From the NCBI GenBank assembly GCA_022393335.1, contig JAJEKB010021543.1, positions 1,101,042-1,165,041 on the forward strand: DNA of 64,000 bases. Direction: 5' to 3'. Source of the stretch: Macrotrachela quadricornifera. Its lineage: Eukaryota > Rotifera > Eurotatoria > Philodinida > Philodinidae. Below the pieces are notes generated by a model, which ran no database searches, was not told the DNA's origin, and saw only the letters and a program-made list of their open reading frames with translations. Each line of letters begins with the position of its first letter. Positions within the stretch are counted from its first letter, which is position 1. A program made the translations under genes and the position numbers. Of the stretch, positions 22,691 through 34,898 are shown piece by piece.

Positions 22691-23329
22691 AGTGGTCTAT
22701 TATTGTTGATTTCATTTATATTTTGCTTTACTGAATAAAGAAAAAGATATTTGCAAAGATTTTGAAAGAAAAAAATTTTTCGAGTAGATAATCGACAAAT
22801 ACTGATTCTTGTTCTCACAATGCCTGTATATATTAACGAGAATATAATAAGACAGAAAAATAGAGTTTTGATTCTTCTAAAATGAGATTGTATTCAATAT
22901 ATTTAAGGCAATAGACAAATATACAGGATGATAGAGAATTTCAAGTTCTGTCAGATTATGCAATTAGTTTTTCTTCAAAAGATACTGTTTCGATGATAAA
23001 ATAATTTAAAAACTAATTGCCATGCCATAATCAAAATTTTACTATTGAAGAATTTGGCCATGAGGGTGTCTTTATTGCACTCCATTTATTTTCATAATGG
23101 ATAAGTGTAAACCAAAACATAAATATATAAGCTGATAAAATATTTCACATGTTTTCAGAATATGTGATTAGTTTTAAAAGAATCTGCTTTTATAGTGACC
23201 ATACACTAATAATACCGATTATAACTATTTTTTTCCAGACGTGTATATGTATATATTATCATAACAAAAAATCATTTTTATTTACAATCATAACATAATA
23301 AAATAAGCAGAATAATTAACACTCTATTA

Positions 23330-24762
23330 TCAATTAGCTGTCCGACGAAACCAATGAAATTGTATTTGATTAAGAGAAAGTCCTGCTCGTCCACTAATAT
23401 AACCAACAACGTATCCATTGAATTCTTCAATAATTTTAATACCATCAACATTATCCAATGATGGACTTGAACGTCCTTTTGTTGTAAATAAACGTATACC
23501 TCTTATAACTGATACAGTTTGTATTATATTATCAATATTATATGATACATTATGATATACAATTTGAATTTTGTTGACATATTCATCTTTATTAAGAAGA
23601 AAACGTTCTGTAATTTCTTTATCTGGACGAACACCATGAATTTCACTTTCCATAATACTATTTGCATAAAAAGGAGATGAATAAAGAAATTGAAACCAAT
23701 TTGAAGGAAAAAAAGCACGTCGAGCAATCATTCCACAAAGATGATGAGTACAACTAAAATTCTTTTTCAATGAATCATCAAAATAATTTCCTCCTACACT
23801 TCCAATCTTCATACCACCCATCATAAATGAACTTTCTAAAATAAACAAACATTTAATTCTATGTTAATATCATATTTTAACATATTTATATTTATTTTAC
23901 TTTGTTCATTTAAAATATCATTGATTGTGTTATTTAAAATCTTATTTGTTATTATAGTTTCATTATTCTTCAGTTTTTCTGCTATCATCATTTGATTTTT
24001 TGTTTGTAAATCTGTTTCTAGTTCATGAATACGAGAACTTCTATAAATATAGAAGCCTGTTAGAATAGCCAAAATAATCAATGAAACTAAAGTGAATATA
24101 ATTAAACACATTTGAAATATTGATCTATTTGGTAAGAATTTCTTTTGTTTTAAAGGTAAATCTGAATTAGTGTGTTGATTAAGAACGAGTGTAAATGGAT
24201 TAATATTTGTATTATTACTCTCAATTATGTTATTATTATAACTAGATGTATTTTCTTGATAAATATAATCTAACAAATATATAAATCAAATTAATTTAAT
24301 AATAAAATCTTCAAAATTAATTCTACTTACTATTTTTAACATTAAATTTATCATCTTCTTGTTGATCTTCTAATAATTGATTCATTGTATTTGGCATAAT
24401 TGATGATAATCGTTCTAAATTTATCTTTTGATCAGTCTTTTGTACTTGATTCATGTGTTCTATTTGATTAAATATTGAAAAATAGAATAGAAACAAAAAA
24501 TAAACTTACGTTGTAAAAGTTTCGCAGCATCGAGACAACGAATTTCAGTAAATGCTTTAATAAGAACTGTAAAATCTTGTTCATTTATTTTATCTTGATC
24601 AAAAAGTGATTCAAGAAGACCAAGTGTACCACCAAGTGATGGATCATCACGAATACGTCTTGGTACATCATTACCAAAAAAAAAATGTAAACATTTTCTA
24701 TCATTATCACTAAGACGATCTTGAAGTTTTAATAAAATACCACGAAATTCTTGATTATCCAT
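23330..24762 (-). CDS. Predicted DED - TM - coiled coil - jacalin-like receptor, copy A (4 exons)
   Basis: Exons (minus strand order) are 24762-24510, 24459-24331, 24269-23901 and 23835-23330. All borders are GT-AG, all junctions phase 1, with introns of 50-65 bp; the product is 418 aa. Residues 5-82 resemble a death effector domain: 'LLKLQDRLSDNDRKCLHFFF' then 'VPRRI', 'LLESLFDQDKINEQDFTVLI' and 'EIRCLDAAKLLQ', following the six-helix pattern of caspase-8/FADD DEDs. Residues 83-175 are a polar linker. A TM helix spans ~178-203 (FQMCLIIFTLVSLIILAILT), preceded by KQKK and hence probably N-inside. Residues 205-250 are a likely coiled coil. Residues 252-418 look jacalin-like: 'GSVGGNYFDD', then beta strands ending 'GYVVGYISGRAGLSLNQIQF'. 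It would be a type II surface protein with a cytosolic DED and an outer lectin-like domain. Domain calls come from pattern recognition only. Confidence 0.75.
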
Positions 24763-27035
24763 CGGAATGATGACTATTCTACAATAAAACAAAAGTAATA
24801 CATTGAAATTCTTTCTGCTTTACTTTTCGTTTTAATTTATTGCACGTAGGCAAAAATCTTCAAATTTTAGTGTTTCGACCAACACGATTTTTTTTAATAC
24901 TTTAACATCGTTCTGATAATTTTGAAAGAGATGTATCTTCACATTCTCAATGTAGACAATTCATCATATCAAAAATTTCTCACTATATTATATCATGTTT
25001 TCAATGGAATATCATAGGTTGCATTAGGTAAAAAATATGCAGAGTATTTATAATTGAAGATTACGGATAATAATCGATATGCAATCTTTATTAGTCTATA
25101 ATGATATCGAAAGTATTTTAAACTATACGAAAAAATTAGAACTTCAAATATGGTATGATTTTCAATCGTTAAATATATTATTCATTAATTACTAAATTTG
25201 GATGTAATCACTTAGAACTAAATATCAATGTTTAATATTGAACAGATATTTACCTTAATGAACTTCTTCATATAACCAGCCGTTCTTGTCGTATATATAT
25301 ATACAATACATGTTTTTATATAGGAGTGGTAGAATGGGAGAAAGTATATCAAGCGTAGCGGTCATGTACGAAGTGAACGATCATATGACTCATGAATCGG
25401 AATGAACAAAGAAGGAAACATTTTTTCATTATTGTATAGTGAGATTATCAGACTAAAGACAAGTTGAAGAAACATCTTATTCTTCATTAAGAAAAAATTT
25501 TTTTTTAGTATTTCGTATACCAATAGATCAAATCGTAAAAAGGTTAGAAAAGTAGATCAATTTTCTATACTTTTGAATATTTTCTTTTTATGAAATGTGA
25601 TATTGCTCAAAATTTTTTTTGAAAAAAATATTGTCTTTCATTTATAATTTCAGAATATATTTTAATGTAAAATATTGGATAATCAAAATTCATTTTATAT
25701 AGTATTTAATAACACAACGAATGAATTCACTGTTAGAAGCTTTTATTTTCTTTTTCAAAAATACATTATCTTCTCAAATAATTTCTGTTTACAATTTATA
25801 CTACTTGCAACTATCCGTATAATAATATTTTGGTAATTTATTGATTGTATCTTTTGAATAGAAGATTTCAAGTCTCTTAATGAATAAGTAGCTTTCTAAT
25901 CAGATTAAAACGCACTTATGAAGCATAATAAATACATTGGATAAAGATGTTTATTGAGAGAATTTCTCACATCAATTAAGTCTCGTTCATTTTAAATATA
26001 TTTGTATATTGAGAACAGATAAGAGAAAAGAAAGAAATGCAAGGTCGCCCAAAAGTCATGTCACTCAAAAAAAAAAAATTAAATATCTCCCTTATGATTC
26101 GAGCAAAGAAGCTGGTTTCTTTTATTGATGATAGAGGCATGTGCAAGATTTATATTTATAAAGATATTAATAGAGAAATCCTTTCCTAAGCATATTGCTT
26201 TCTTTTCAATCTATGAAAAAGTGAAAATTTTTTTTGTTGAGATCAATAGTGACACTTAAGAAGGGATATCTATAGACATGCCTTCATCATTGATCAACAA
26301 AAATCAACTTCTCTGCTCGAGCCATAAGGAAGATATTTATTTCATTATATGATGAATTAGTTGGTTACTCGACAGTAGAAATATTTTTTTAATAGATGGA
26401 GACATGTTGTTAAAAATAATTAATTATTGAAGTATTATTAATTTTCCAAAAATTCTTGATAGAGTAAATTCAGTAAGATAGAATATAAAGTTCTAATGAA
26501 TTATTGCTTTTTTTTTTAAATTCAAGATCTGAGTATGAAACACTCGATTTTTATTATTCAATTAATTAATTGTCGGTATAATAAAGAGAAGTTAAAAACA
26601 TGAGCAACTTTTTCGTGTTCTTACAGTTCTTCAGAACAAATCAATTAGAAAATTTCTGTATTACTTATCCTATGAAGATTCAATACTTTCTTTACGAAAC
26701 TTCTAAGCACAATAATCACTTCAGACCTAATAATATGTGAACAACCATTCTTAAAATATTACTCATAGTGCTTTCTAATGTGTACTATGACGTCTATTTA
26801 AATCTCATATTACATATTTAGCAGTGAATTCTTTCAATAAATTACGTTCCTTTATTATACAAATTCATTATAGGTCTATCGATGTTTAATTTAAGAATGA
26901 AAAATTTAGAAGTTAACAATTACTAATAAAATTGTCCAAGTTTATTTTAAATCTAAACGTATTTTATTATAATGACAAATCATTTTTATTTACAATTATA
27001 GTATAAAAATAAACAGAATGATTAACATCCTACTA
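24763..27035. other. Spacer between tandem gene copies, with a small foldback
   Basis: No gene is seen. 26074-26150 and 26268-26345 form inverted arms (~75 bp, ~75% identity, shared 'cttatg..tcgagca..gaag' and 'aggcatgt'), making a ~270-bp foldback element. The rest is AT-rich. The duplicated gene unit ends near 24780 on the left copy and resumes near 26970. Confidence 0.5.
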
Positions 27036-28462
27036 TCAATTAGCTGTCCGACGAAACCAATGAAATTGTATTTGATTAAGAGAAAGTCCTGCTCGTCCAC
27101 TAATATAACCAACAACGTATCCATTAAATTCTTCAATAATTTTAATACCATCAACATTATCCAATGATGGACTTGAACGTCCTTTTGTTGTAAATAAACG
27201 TATACCTCTTATAACTGATACAGTTTGTATTATATTATCAATATTATATGATACATTATGATATACAATTTGAATTTTGTTGACATATTCGTCTTTATTA
27301 AGAAGAAAACGTTCTGTAATTTCTTTATCTGGACGAGCACCATGAATTTCACTTTCCATAATACTATTTGCATAAAAAGGAGATGAATAAAGAAATTGAA
27401 ACCAATTTGAAGGAAAAAAAGCACGTCGAGCAATTATTCCACAAAGATGATGAGTACAACTAAAATTCTTTTTCAATGAATCATCAAAATAATTTCCTCC
27501 TAAACTTCCAATCTTCATACCACCCATCATAAATGAACTTCCTAAAATAAACAAATAAACATTTAATTCTATGTTAATATCATATTTATATTTATTTTAC
27601 TTTGTTCACTTATAATATCATTAATTGTGTTATTTAAAATCTTATTTGTTATTATAGTTTCATTATTCTTCAGTTTTTCTGCTATTATCATTTGATTTTT
27701 TGTTTGTAAATCTTTTTCTAGTTCATGAATACGAGTACTTCTATAAATATAGAAGCCTGTTAGAATAGCCAAAATAATCAATGAAACTAAAGTGAATATA
27801 ATTAAACACATTTGAAATATTGATCTATTTGGTAAGAATTTCTTTTGTTTTAAAGGTAAATCTGAATTAGTGTGTTGATTAAGAACAAGTGTAAATGGAT
27901 TAATATTTGTATTATTACTTCCAATTATGTTATTATTATAACTAGATGTATTTTCTTGATAAATATAATCTAACAAATATATAAATCAAATTAATTTAAT
28001 AATAAAGTCTTCAAAATGAATTCTACTTACTATTTTTAACATTAAATTTATCTTCTTCTTGTTGATCTTCTAATAATTGATTCATTGTATTTGACATAAT
28101 CGATGATAATCGTTCGAAATTCATCTTTTTATCATTCTTTTGTAGTTGATTCATGTGTTCTATTTGATTAAATATTGAAAAATAGAATAGAAACAAAAAA
28201 TAAACTTACGTTGTAAAAGTTTCGCAGCATCAAGACAACGAATTTCAGTAAATGCTTTAATAAGAACTGTAAAATCTTGTTCATTTATTTTATCTTGATC
28301 AAAGAGTGATTCGAGAAGACTAAGTGTACCACCAAGTGATGGATCATCACGAATACGTCTTGGCACATCATTACCAAAAAAAAAATGTAAACATTTTCTA
28401 TCATTATCACTAAGACGATCTTGAAGTTTTAATAAAATACCACGAAATTCTTGATTATCCAT
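27036..28462 (-). CDS. Predicted DED - TM - coiled coil - jacalin-like receptor, copy B (4 exons)
   Basis: Exons are 28462-28210, 28159-28031, 27969-27601 and 27541-27036, with the same lengths and phases as copy A (253, 129, 369, 506 bp) and 418 aa. The reading frame is intact. Compared with copy A, the DED exon differs at 1 of 84 residues, the linker exon at 7 of about 43, the TM/coiled-coil exon at 6 of about 122, and the jacalin-like exon at 3 of 167 plus the split junction codon. Introns and the 3' flank are also similar, so the duplicated unit is ~1.5 kb (about 26970-28480 versus 23260-24780), in direct orientation 3.7 kb apart. Function is inferred as for copy A. Whether both are expressed cannot be judged from sequence. 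Confidence 0.75.
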
Positions 28463-31400
28463 CGGAATGATGACTATTTTACAATAAAAATATATGTTTA
28501 GATAGGTTTGATATAAAACATGATTAAATAGAAACAATATTTTGAATAATCTGTAAGAGAAATATTTTGTTTTATATGAAAGGATTTAATGAAATATGTA
28601 TGCATAATGGAGAGAAAATTAATCGATATAAATGAACTAAACTTAAATCCATAATCCATGATTCACCTATATTATCTATAATATTATTAGAAAAAATTTC
28701 GATAGATGTCTTTTATGATCGAATTAATTTTGTATTAATTTCTTTTTTCTTTCGTTATGATTTTAATAATTATATGAAATTGATGGTAACATTGATTTTT
28801 CGTAATTTTTAGTTTTTTTTTAAATTAAAAATGTTCGGTTACTAATAGATCATGATTAACATGTTTCAAAATGAATTGAAGAAATATTTGATTAGATATA
28901 ACCGTATTGATTCCATTCTTATTAAGTAAAAGATATATCTAAATACAAATTTTAATATAACTATAAAATTAAATCGATATAGAATATTTTCTCTTCAAGA
29001 GTTTATTTTTTCAGAAATATCTTTTATATAATCTTGAGGGTGAGGGTGAAGGTGTTAGAATAATATGTCCGATATGTTTTGTTATACAGGCAATTCTTTG
29101 TGAACGTAATGACGCACAACAATGAGGAATATATGTGTTCAGCTGTTGGTTATTCGGTAACGGATATAATAGCCAATAGATGATGTTATAGTAATGAGAA
29201 CAGTTTCATTCTTTCGTTTTCATCTACTCACAGAAGCTGTTCCTCAAGTGATGTATAATCATTGTTGCATCTAAATCGAATATTGTATTAGATTATTTCT
29301 TTTTTTTTTACTGATTATTACATTTAATTTATCAATATGAATATCAATAAGTTTATTTGTATCATTTCTATAAAATGATAAAGAAAAAAAAAGTTCTTCG
29401 CTCGAAATTTCATTAGTATTAAGAATGTCTTCTAAAACTTTTGTTCAATATATTAAGCAAGTAGAAATGATGGTTATAGAGAAGATTCATCATTAAATTC
29501 AAGTGTTTTCTTATTTTTTTTTAAATATAATTGTGTGTTCTTCAGTATTTTAATTTTCTTTTCAATAAAGAATGCTATAAAAGGTATAGTATTTAGATAA
29601 ATATTTACGTCAGAATATAATAATTTTAAATAAAAATGATCTTTATAATCATTTGTACGAATTAAATTATTTTTACTAACGAATTTTGTTATCTTGAACT
29701 AAGATATTAATATGCAAAACTATAAACGATTGGTCTTTTGATTCACAGCGTAATAAATTCAGAATGTTTTTTAATTTCGTTTATTTTCTGATAGTTAATT
29801 AAGGCATTTTGTAAGAATTACAAGACCACTAGTTGAGGTAGACAATAAAAGAAAAATTTTAGTCTAATACATCATTACTGCTTCAAGAAAACTACAAGTC
29901 AGAGGCAAAACGTAAAGGAACGGAAGGCAGATGTGCTGATAAAATCGATTTCATTTAAAAATTCTAAGTATACATTCCATTGATTTGTACTTCTTTTCTC
30001 TATTATTCGAAGAGATCGCGATACCATCTTTTGTACATAGATAGCTCTTAGTATGCTTTAAAAATTGCAGGGGGTACAAAAGTTTCAAATACAAAGATCA
30101 TACCTCTTAATAAAATCGTAATGGTATTTTTTCAAAGTCAATATGTTGTGCATTTATGAAAGTTGATCGACATATGAAAAATTTTTTCACATAGTTCCTG
30201 CCAGAAATATGAAAAGGTTAAATGAAAAAATAAAAAAAAAACGCAAAATTTTGGAACGGTTTTTGGTGTTTTTTTTAATTTTTTACTTGATCTTTTCATA
30301 CTCTCGGCAGAAATTACACGAAAAATCTTTTCATGTTTCGATCAACTTTTCGCAGATTTCCGACATGGATGCGTCAGGAATTTTGAAAAATTTCGTTTAT
30401 GTATAGGAAGTTTCCAAAGAGTTGATTAGGTAGAGTCGACTTAGGTATTTTTTTCATCCTCGTCCTTCTTCTCTCTAATTTGACAAGTTCATGGTTTCTC
30501 ATGAAAGCAACTTGCACTCAAATCAATGTAAGATTTATCACTTCTAGGTATGCCCTATCTAACCATCAAAAAATGATAAAAAGCTTAAAATAGAAGAAAA
30601 AAAAAGTGTATTTGTTTATTATGAACATCACAATTAGATTTATAAAATATTTAAACTATCAGTATTATCATTAAATTTATCAATATAGGAAGTACAAGTT
30701 TTTTAGTAATAATCATATAAAGTCGATATTAATACTTACGAAAATTCTATGTCAAACAGAGCTTCGATTTTATTTTCCAACTATTTTTTTTTTGAGCATT
30801 ATAAATAATGAATGCAGAAAACTCATAGCGAAAATTGAATAACTACTTACATCAATAGAGAAATCAAGCATAAAAAGATTATTTAACCAAAGATTGTTTT
30901 CACTAGACGTTTCAATAAAAAAAAGTGATGACGGATGTGGTCTGAAAGCATTGAATAGAGTAATAATAACTTAATAATACAATATTTTAAAAAAGAGAAG
31001 AAATATAATTTTTCACTTTTGAAAAGATTTTCTATTGAAATATATGAAAAGCGTACCGGTTTATGTTTAAGCAAATACAATTCTTCATATCAGTGGTATT
31101 TATAACACATAAAATCTTAATCAATAAATGTTCGAACAAAACACTTTAATTTTTAACCACTCGAAGATTTCATATAATTGTTAAACTTTATGAAGATTGA
31201 GACAATTCTCAGATGATAAATATTTCTATAAAACAGATTTAAGTCTCATTATTTCCGTAAAGAAAAATGAAATGTAATAATAACGAATAAGTCTGTATAT
31301 ATCTCTCATATCAGTAAATTTTCATTTTGCTTGTTCCTGAAAAATAGAATTTTTGAAAAAATCTTTCAAATGATACTAAATAGCTGATTTTGTCAATCGT

Positions 31401-32310
31401 ATCAGAAATCAACACAATTTTATTCTTTGAAAAATCATATTTTTATAAATTGAAATCGTTCAGAAATAAATAGGACGAAGGATTCAGTCCTATCGCTTAG
31501 AATTTCATCATTATGTCCCTATCTTTCACCTTCCTCCAATCTTTAATGTCCGATTGATAGAAATTCATAGTTGATATATTAAGATCAGAGATGTTTCACT
31601 TTACTTTTTTATGGCTACGTTTTTTTTGCCTAAAAAAAGAAACTGTCTGTTAAGCATTTTAAAAAGCATGATAGACCGATTATGTTTTTTAAGTAGTCTG
31701 CCTGGCCTTTGACAGGTGCAAAAAGTACGGTCTATTTGACCAATTGATAATGTCGCTCAACAAGTGTCTAGGACTGATTTTCTCAAGATATCTAGAGAAA
31801 TTTAACATGTATATGTCATACAGAAATTAACTTTAAAAAAGGCCATTATCCGATGATATGGATATTTGGAGTTTTCAGCGTTACGCCCTCAACGACTGAT
31901 TTGATCCCGATAGATTATTCATGTATATCTGAAAGAAAAATAAATATTTGTGTCAGTGACATAATAGATTTTGTCTTTTCTTTCTTTCTTACACTGATGA
32001 AATATATCATGTAATAATATTCAAACACGTTTTGACGCATCACTACACATGAATATATGTGCATATCCGAATAAACACGTAAATAAGCATGGATATTTAC
32101 AAAGTGACATACATACAGATGCTTTGTTTCTATACCTCCGTTTTTGTTCGGAGAGAAAATACACGCATGAAGATTTTTTTTTATTCTTCAATCCATCATA
32201 TATGTATGTGCTGTGATTATTGTCGAAAGCACGGTTAAAAAGATTTGAGAGGATTGATCGATCATATCAATATTTTATCATATAGACATACACTATTGTA
32301 CTAGTTTTAA
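28463..32310. other. Intergenic, no gene; small foldback at 30148-30365
   Basis: A long AT-rich stretch with no supported coding region. ORFs of 65 codons at 30209 and 30883 have no domain. 30148-30235 and 30270-30365 are inverted arms (shared 'aaagttgatcga' and 'atatgaaaag'-type blocks, ~75% identity), a foldback of ~220 bp that accounts for the ORF at 30209. Confidence 0.5.
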
Positions 32311-33344
32311 ATGCAGCATATCAAAAGTTTGGGAATAAACAAACCAAATATTTACAATCCATTGCCGTTAGTAGTAGCTGTTGGTGTTGTCATTTGTCTT
32401 TTAGTAATAGGTTTGGCTTTAGGATTAGGACTAGGTATTGGTCTTCACAATGGCAGTCAAAATTTAACAATCGTTACAACAACTATCAACACAACAACGG
32501 TGACAACAACAACAGCAACGATAACTATTCCAATAACAACAACGACAAATATCACAGTAACAACAACGACAAATACCACAGTAACAACAACGACAACCAC
32601 TGCCACAATAACAACAACGACAACCACTGCCACAATAACAACAACGACAACCACTACCACAACAACAAGCACACCAACAACAACGACAACTACCGCCACA
32701 ATAACAACAACGACAACCACTACCACAACAACAAGCACACCAACAACAACAACTACCGCCACAGTAACAACAACGACAGCCACTGCCACTGCCACAATAA
32801 CAACAACCACTACCACAACAACAAGCACACCAACAACAACAACTACTGCCACAATAACAACAACGACAACCACTGCCACAACAACAAGCATCCCAACAAC
32901 AACAACAACTACCGCCACAATAACAACAACGACAACTACCGCCACAACAACAAACACACCAACAGCAACGGCAATCACTGCCACAACACGGACAACCACT
33001 GCCACAGCAACAAACACACCAACAACAGCGACAACCACCACCGCAACAACAAGAATGACAACTATCGTCACAACAACAATCGCAACAATAAGAACGACAA
33101 CCGCTGCCACAACAACATCAACTATTGCCACAACAACAAGAACGATAACTAGTGTCACAGCAACAACCACAACANNNNNNNNNNCACAACAATAAGAACG
33201 ACAACCGCTGCCACAACAATAACAACAACAAGAACCATCACCACAACAATAAGAACGACAACTACAACAGAAGCATTTGTAACAGTAACAGCGACATGTA
33301 TGAACTTTAAGGGAAACACTTTGATGATCGTGTCTGTATTCTAA
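32311..33344 (+). CDS. Thr-rich mucin-like membrane protein (assembly gap inside)
   Basis: The ATG at 32311 opens a frame with a short polar N-terminus, a strong hydrophobic segment (residues ~17-45, 'LPLVVAVGVVICLLVIGLAL' and following), then more than 230 residues dominated by Thr with Ala, Ile and Val. The DNA is a 27-bp-type repeat encoding TITTTTTTA-like units. Such Thr arrays are normally densely O-glycosylated and form extended stalks outside the cell. A run of 10 N at 33175-33184 interrupts the array. Its true length is unknown, because the Thr frame resumes after it one phase off and runs to a TAA at 33342-33344 ('...VTVTATCMNFKGNTLMIVSVF'). The start is supported by the TM segment. 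The C-terminus may really continue in later exons. Confidence 0.6.
33175..33184. other. Assembly gap (10 N)
   Basis: Unresolved bases within the Thr-coding tandem repeat, most likely a repeat-collapse gap of nominal length. Confidence 0.95.
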
Positions 33345-34398
33345 CTGAAAAAGTCGTTCGTAGAGTTGTTGAACAATCCTTACCCTTAGTATTTGAGCTA
33401 CAAGTCTGATAAAATCCGAAGCTACGGCTAGGTGAGATCTCATTGATTATAGAATTAATACTATCTATGTCAAATATTGTGAAGGTTTTAGAATTATCGT
33501 TCGCATGCTTAGTTTTTCATTCTTTTATTAGTATTATGTGTCAGAAATTTATTGGAAAAAAAACATGGTTTTTTAGATATTCAATAAGGAGAATTCGACT
33601 CACTGTGAGATTATTTAAAGAAATAACGAATATTTCGGATTAAACATTTTTTATTAGTTAGAATCTAATGAAAACATTAAAAGTTTAAATGAATTTATCT
33701 TATGCTTCTGTTGTTGTAATAGCATCGACAGTAAATTGGATTTCTTGCCCGTATTATAGTATTTTTTCGGAAATCGAAAAAATCAGTTCCATGTGATGGT
33801 ACATCGAGAAGTGTGTTTCACAATTTTCAAAAGTTTCTTTAACTTTCAGTCAAGCAGAACGATGTATTTTTCACATATTGAATGTGAAAAAGGTTCCGAT
33901 ACTCTGTTTCTTTTTGACGAGATATCCACGTCTTTTCAAATTTCAAAGATTTTAGAAAAAAAATCATTTTTTTTATTGTTACTTGAAACAACCTCTTGTT
34001 GTTTGAAGAAATACTAATGGACTAAATTCTTGGTGAAGACTTGTTTCTAAATCTTTCTATAAATATTGCAGTAGCTCACATTAAAGGCAAAATTTTTCTT
34101 CGCTCTTAGTAGAATAAAAAGACATATTCATAAGGACACTTCGGAAAAATTGAATCGAATACCTATAAATCTAATTTTTACGGAATGTTCTTTAATATGA
34201 TGGATATCCAATAATGGTAAAGAGAAAAATTCCATCTACTGTGCAAGTCAAAGTATTAATATTTTACTCATGTTGAGCAGTGAATGCATATGAAGAGAAA
34301 AATTTTTTGTTCATTTGTATTTTAAAAATCAACGATGCTTTACTCAATTTAGTATATCCACATACTTACTTTCATGCCGTTTATATATGGTCCTATAG
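33345..34398. other. Spacer between mucin-like frame and downstream exons
   Basis: No convincing exon is seen. ORFs at 33443 and 33793 (66 and 74 codons) lack recognisable motifs. It could be intronic if the mucin-like N-terminus and the exons from 34399 are one gene. Confidence 0.35.
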
Positions 34399-34898
34399 TA
34401 CATCAGACTCAAAAAGAACTCGGCGTCGAACTTCAGTGCCTCCATTCCAGTCATCATGTTCAAACCAAGTAATTTCATTTTTTATGCAAATCCATTATAA
34501 GTTTTGTTTCTCTATAGATGACAGCAATTTTGAAAGAACCAAAAAGTAGTATACAGAAATGTGATATAACCAATGAGCGAGCAGTAAGAACTGGAACTGG
34601 TCGAAAACGTCGCGAGTAATTTTGTATCTTAGTTTCTTTAAAAATTTTACTTATTTCTAAATCTTTATTTAGTATCGTATGTGATGAAACAACTGAAATA
34701 GGTGATGCATTATATTTTAAACTACAATTGAACTATCCAAGTGACTTAGAATGTCAAAATTCGACATGCATTGTCGATCTATTTAATAAAATCTATCACG
34801 ACTTTGAAATTGCGAAAAATCTTACTATCGTAGCGGACAATGAGCAACCGATTGCATTGAACCTTTGTGAGATATCAGATGATCCATATGGCAATTGA
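34399..34898 (+). CDS. 3' exons of an unidentified, probably extracellular protein
   Basis: Three exons, 34399-34468, 34518-34615 and 34673-34898, join in frame through GT-AG introns of 49 and 57 bp and end at TGA. The sequence reads '...SDSKRTRRRTSVPPFQSSCSNQ', then 'MTAILKEPKSSIQKCDITN', then 'IVCDETTEIGDALYFKLQLN' and 'LECQNSTCIVDLFNKIYHDF'. Four or more Cys residues and an N-x-T site suggest a secreted or outer domain. I do not recognise the family. The 5' end is unknown: it may belong with the Thr-rich frame 1.05 kb upstream, since both are on the plus strand and that frame lacks a folded outer domain. The splice-consistent frame and non-repetitive composition support real coding. Confidence 0.5.

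Larger units (their letters stand above)
19798..23236. mobile_element. Merlin-type (ISXO2) transposon, decayed, carrying a nested element
   Basis: 19798-19935 and 23105-23236 are inverted repeats of ~135 bp at about 80% identity, both starting GGAAAAAAATAGTTATA and sharing 'gattcttttaaaactaat'. Between them lies a broken transposase of the ISXO2/Merlin type (21840-22690). A 1.35-kb palindrome-ended element is inserted at 19995-21345. Merlin elements characteristically start with GG, which fits. The expected 8-9 bp target duplication is not evident; the left flank abuts another element. Confidence 0.7.

Noticed and set aside
32394..33443. A 252-codon Asn/His-rich frame and a 328-codon Val-rich antisense frame
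   Set aside because: Both are other readings of the Thr-coding ACA/ACN repeat; neither has a start context or a non-repetitive domain.
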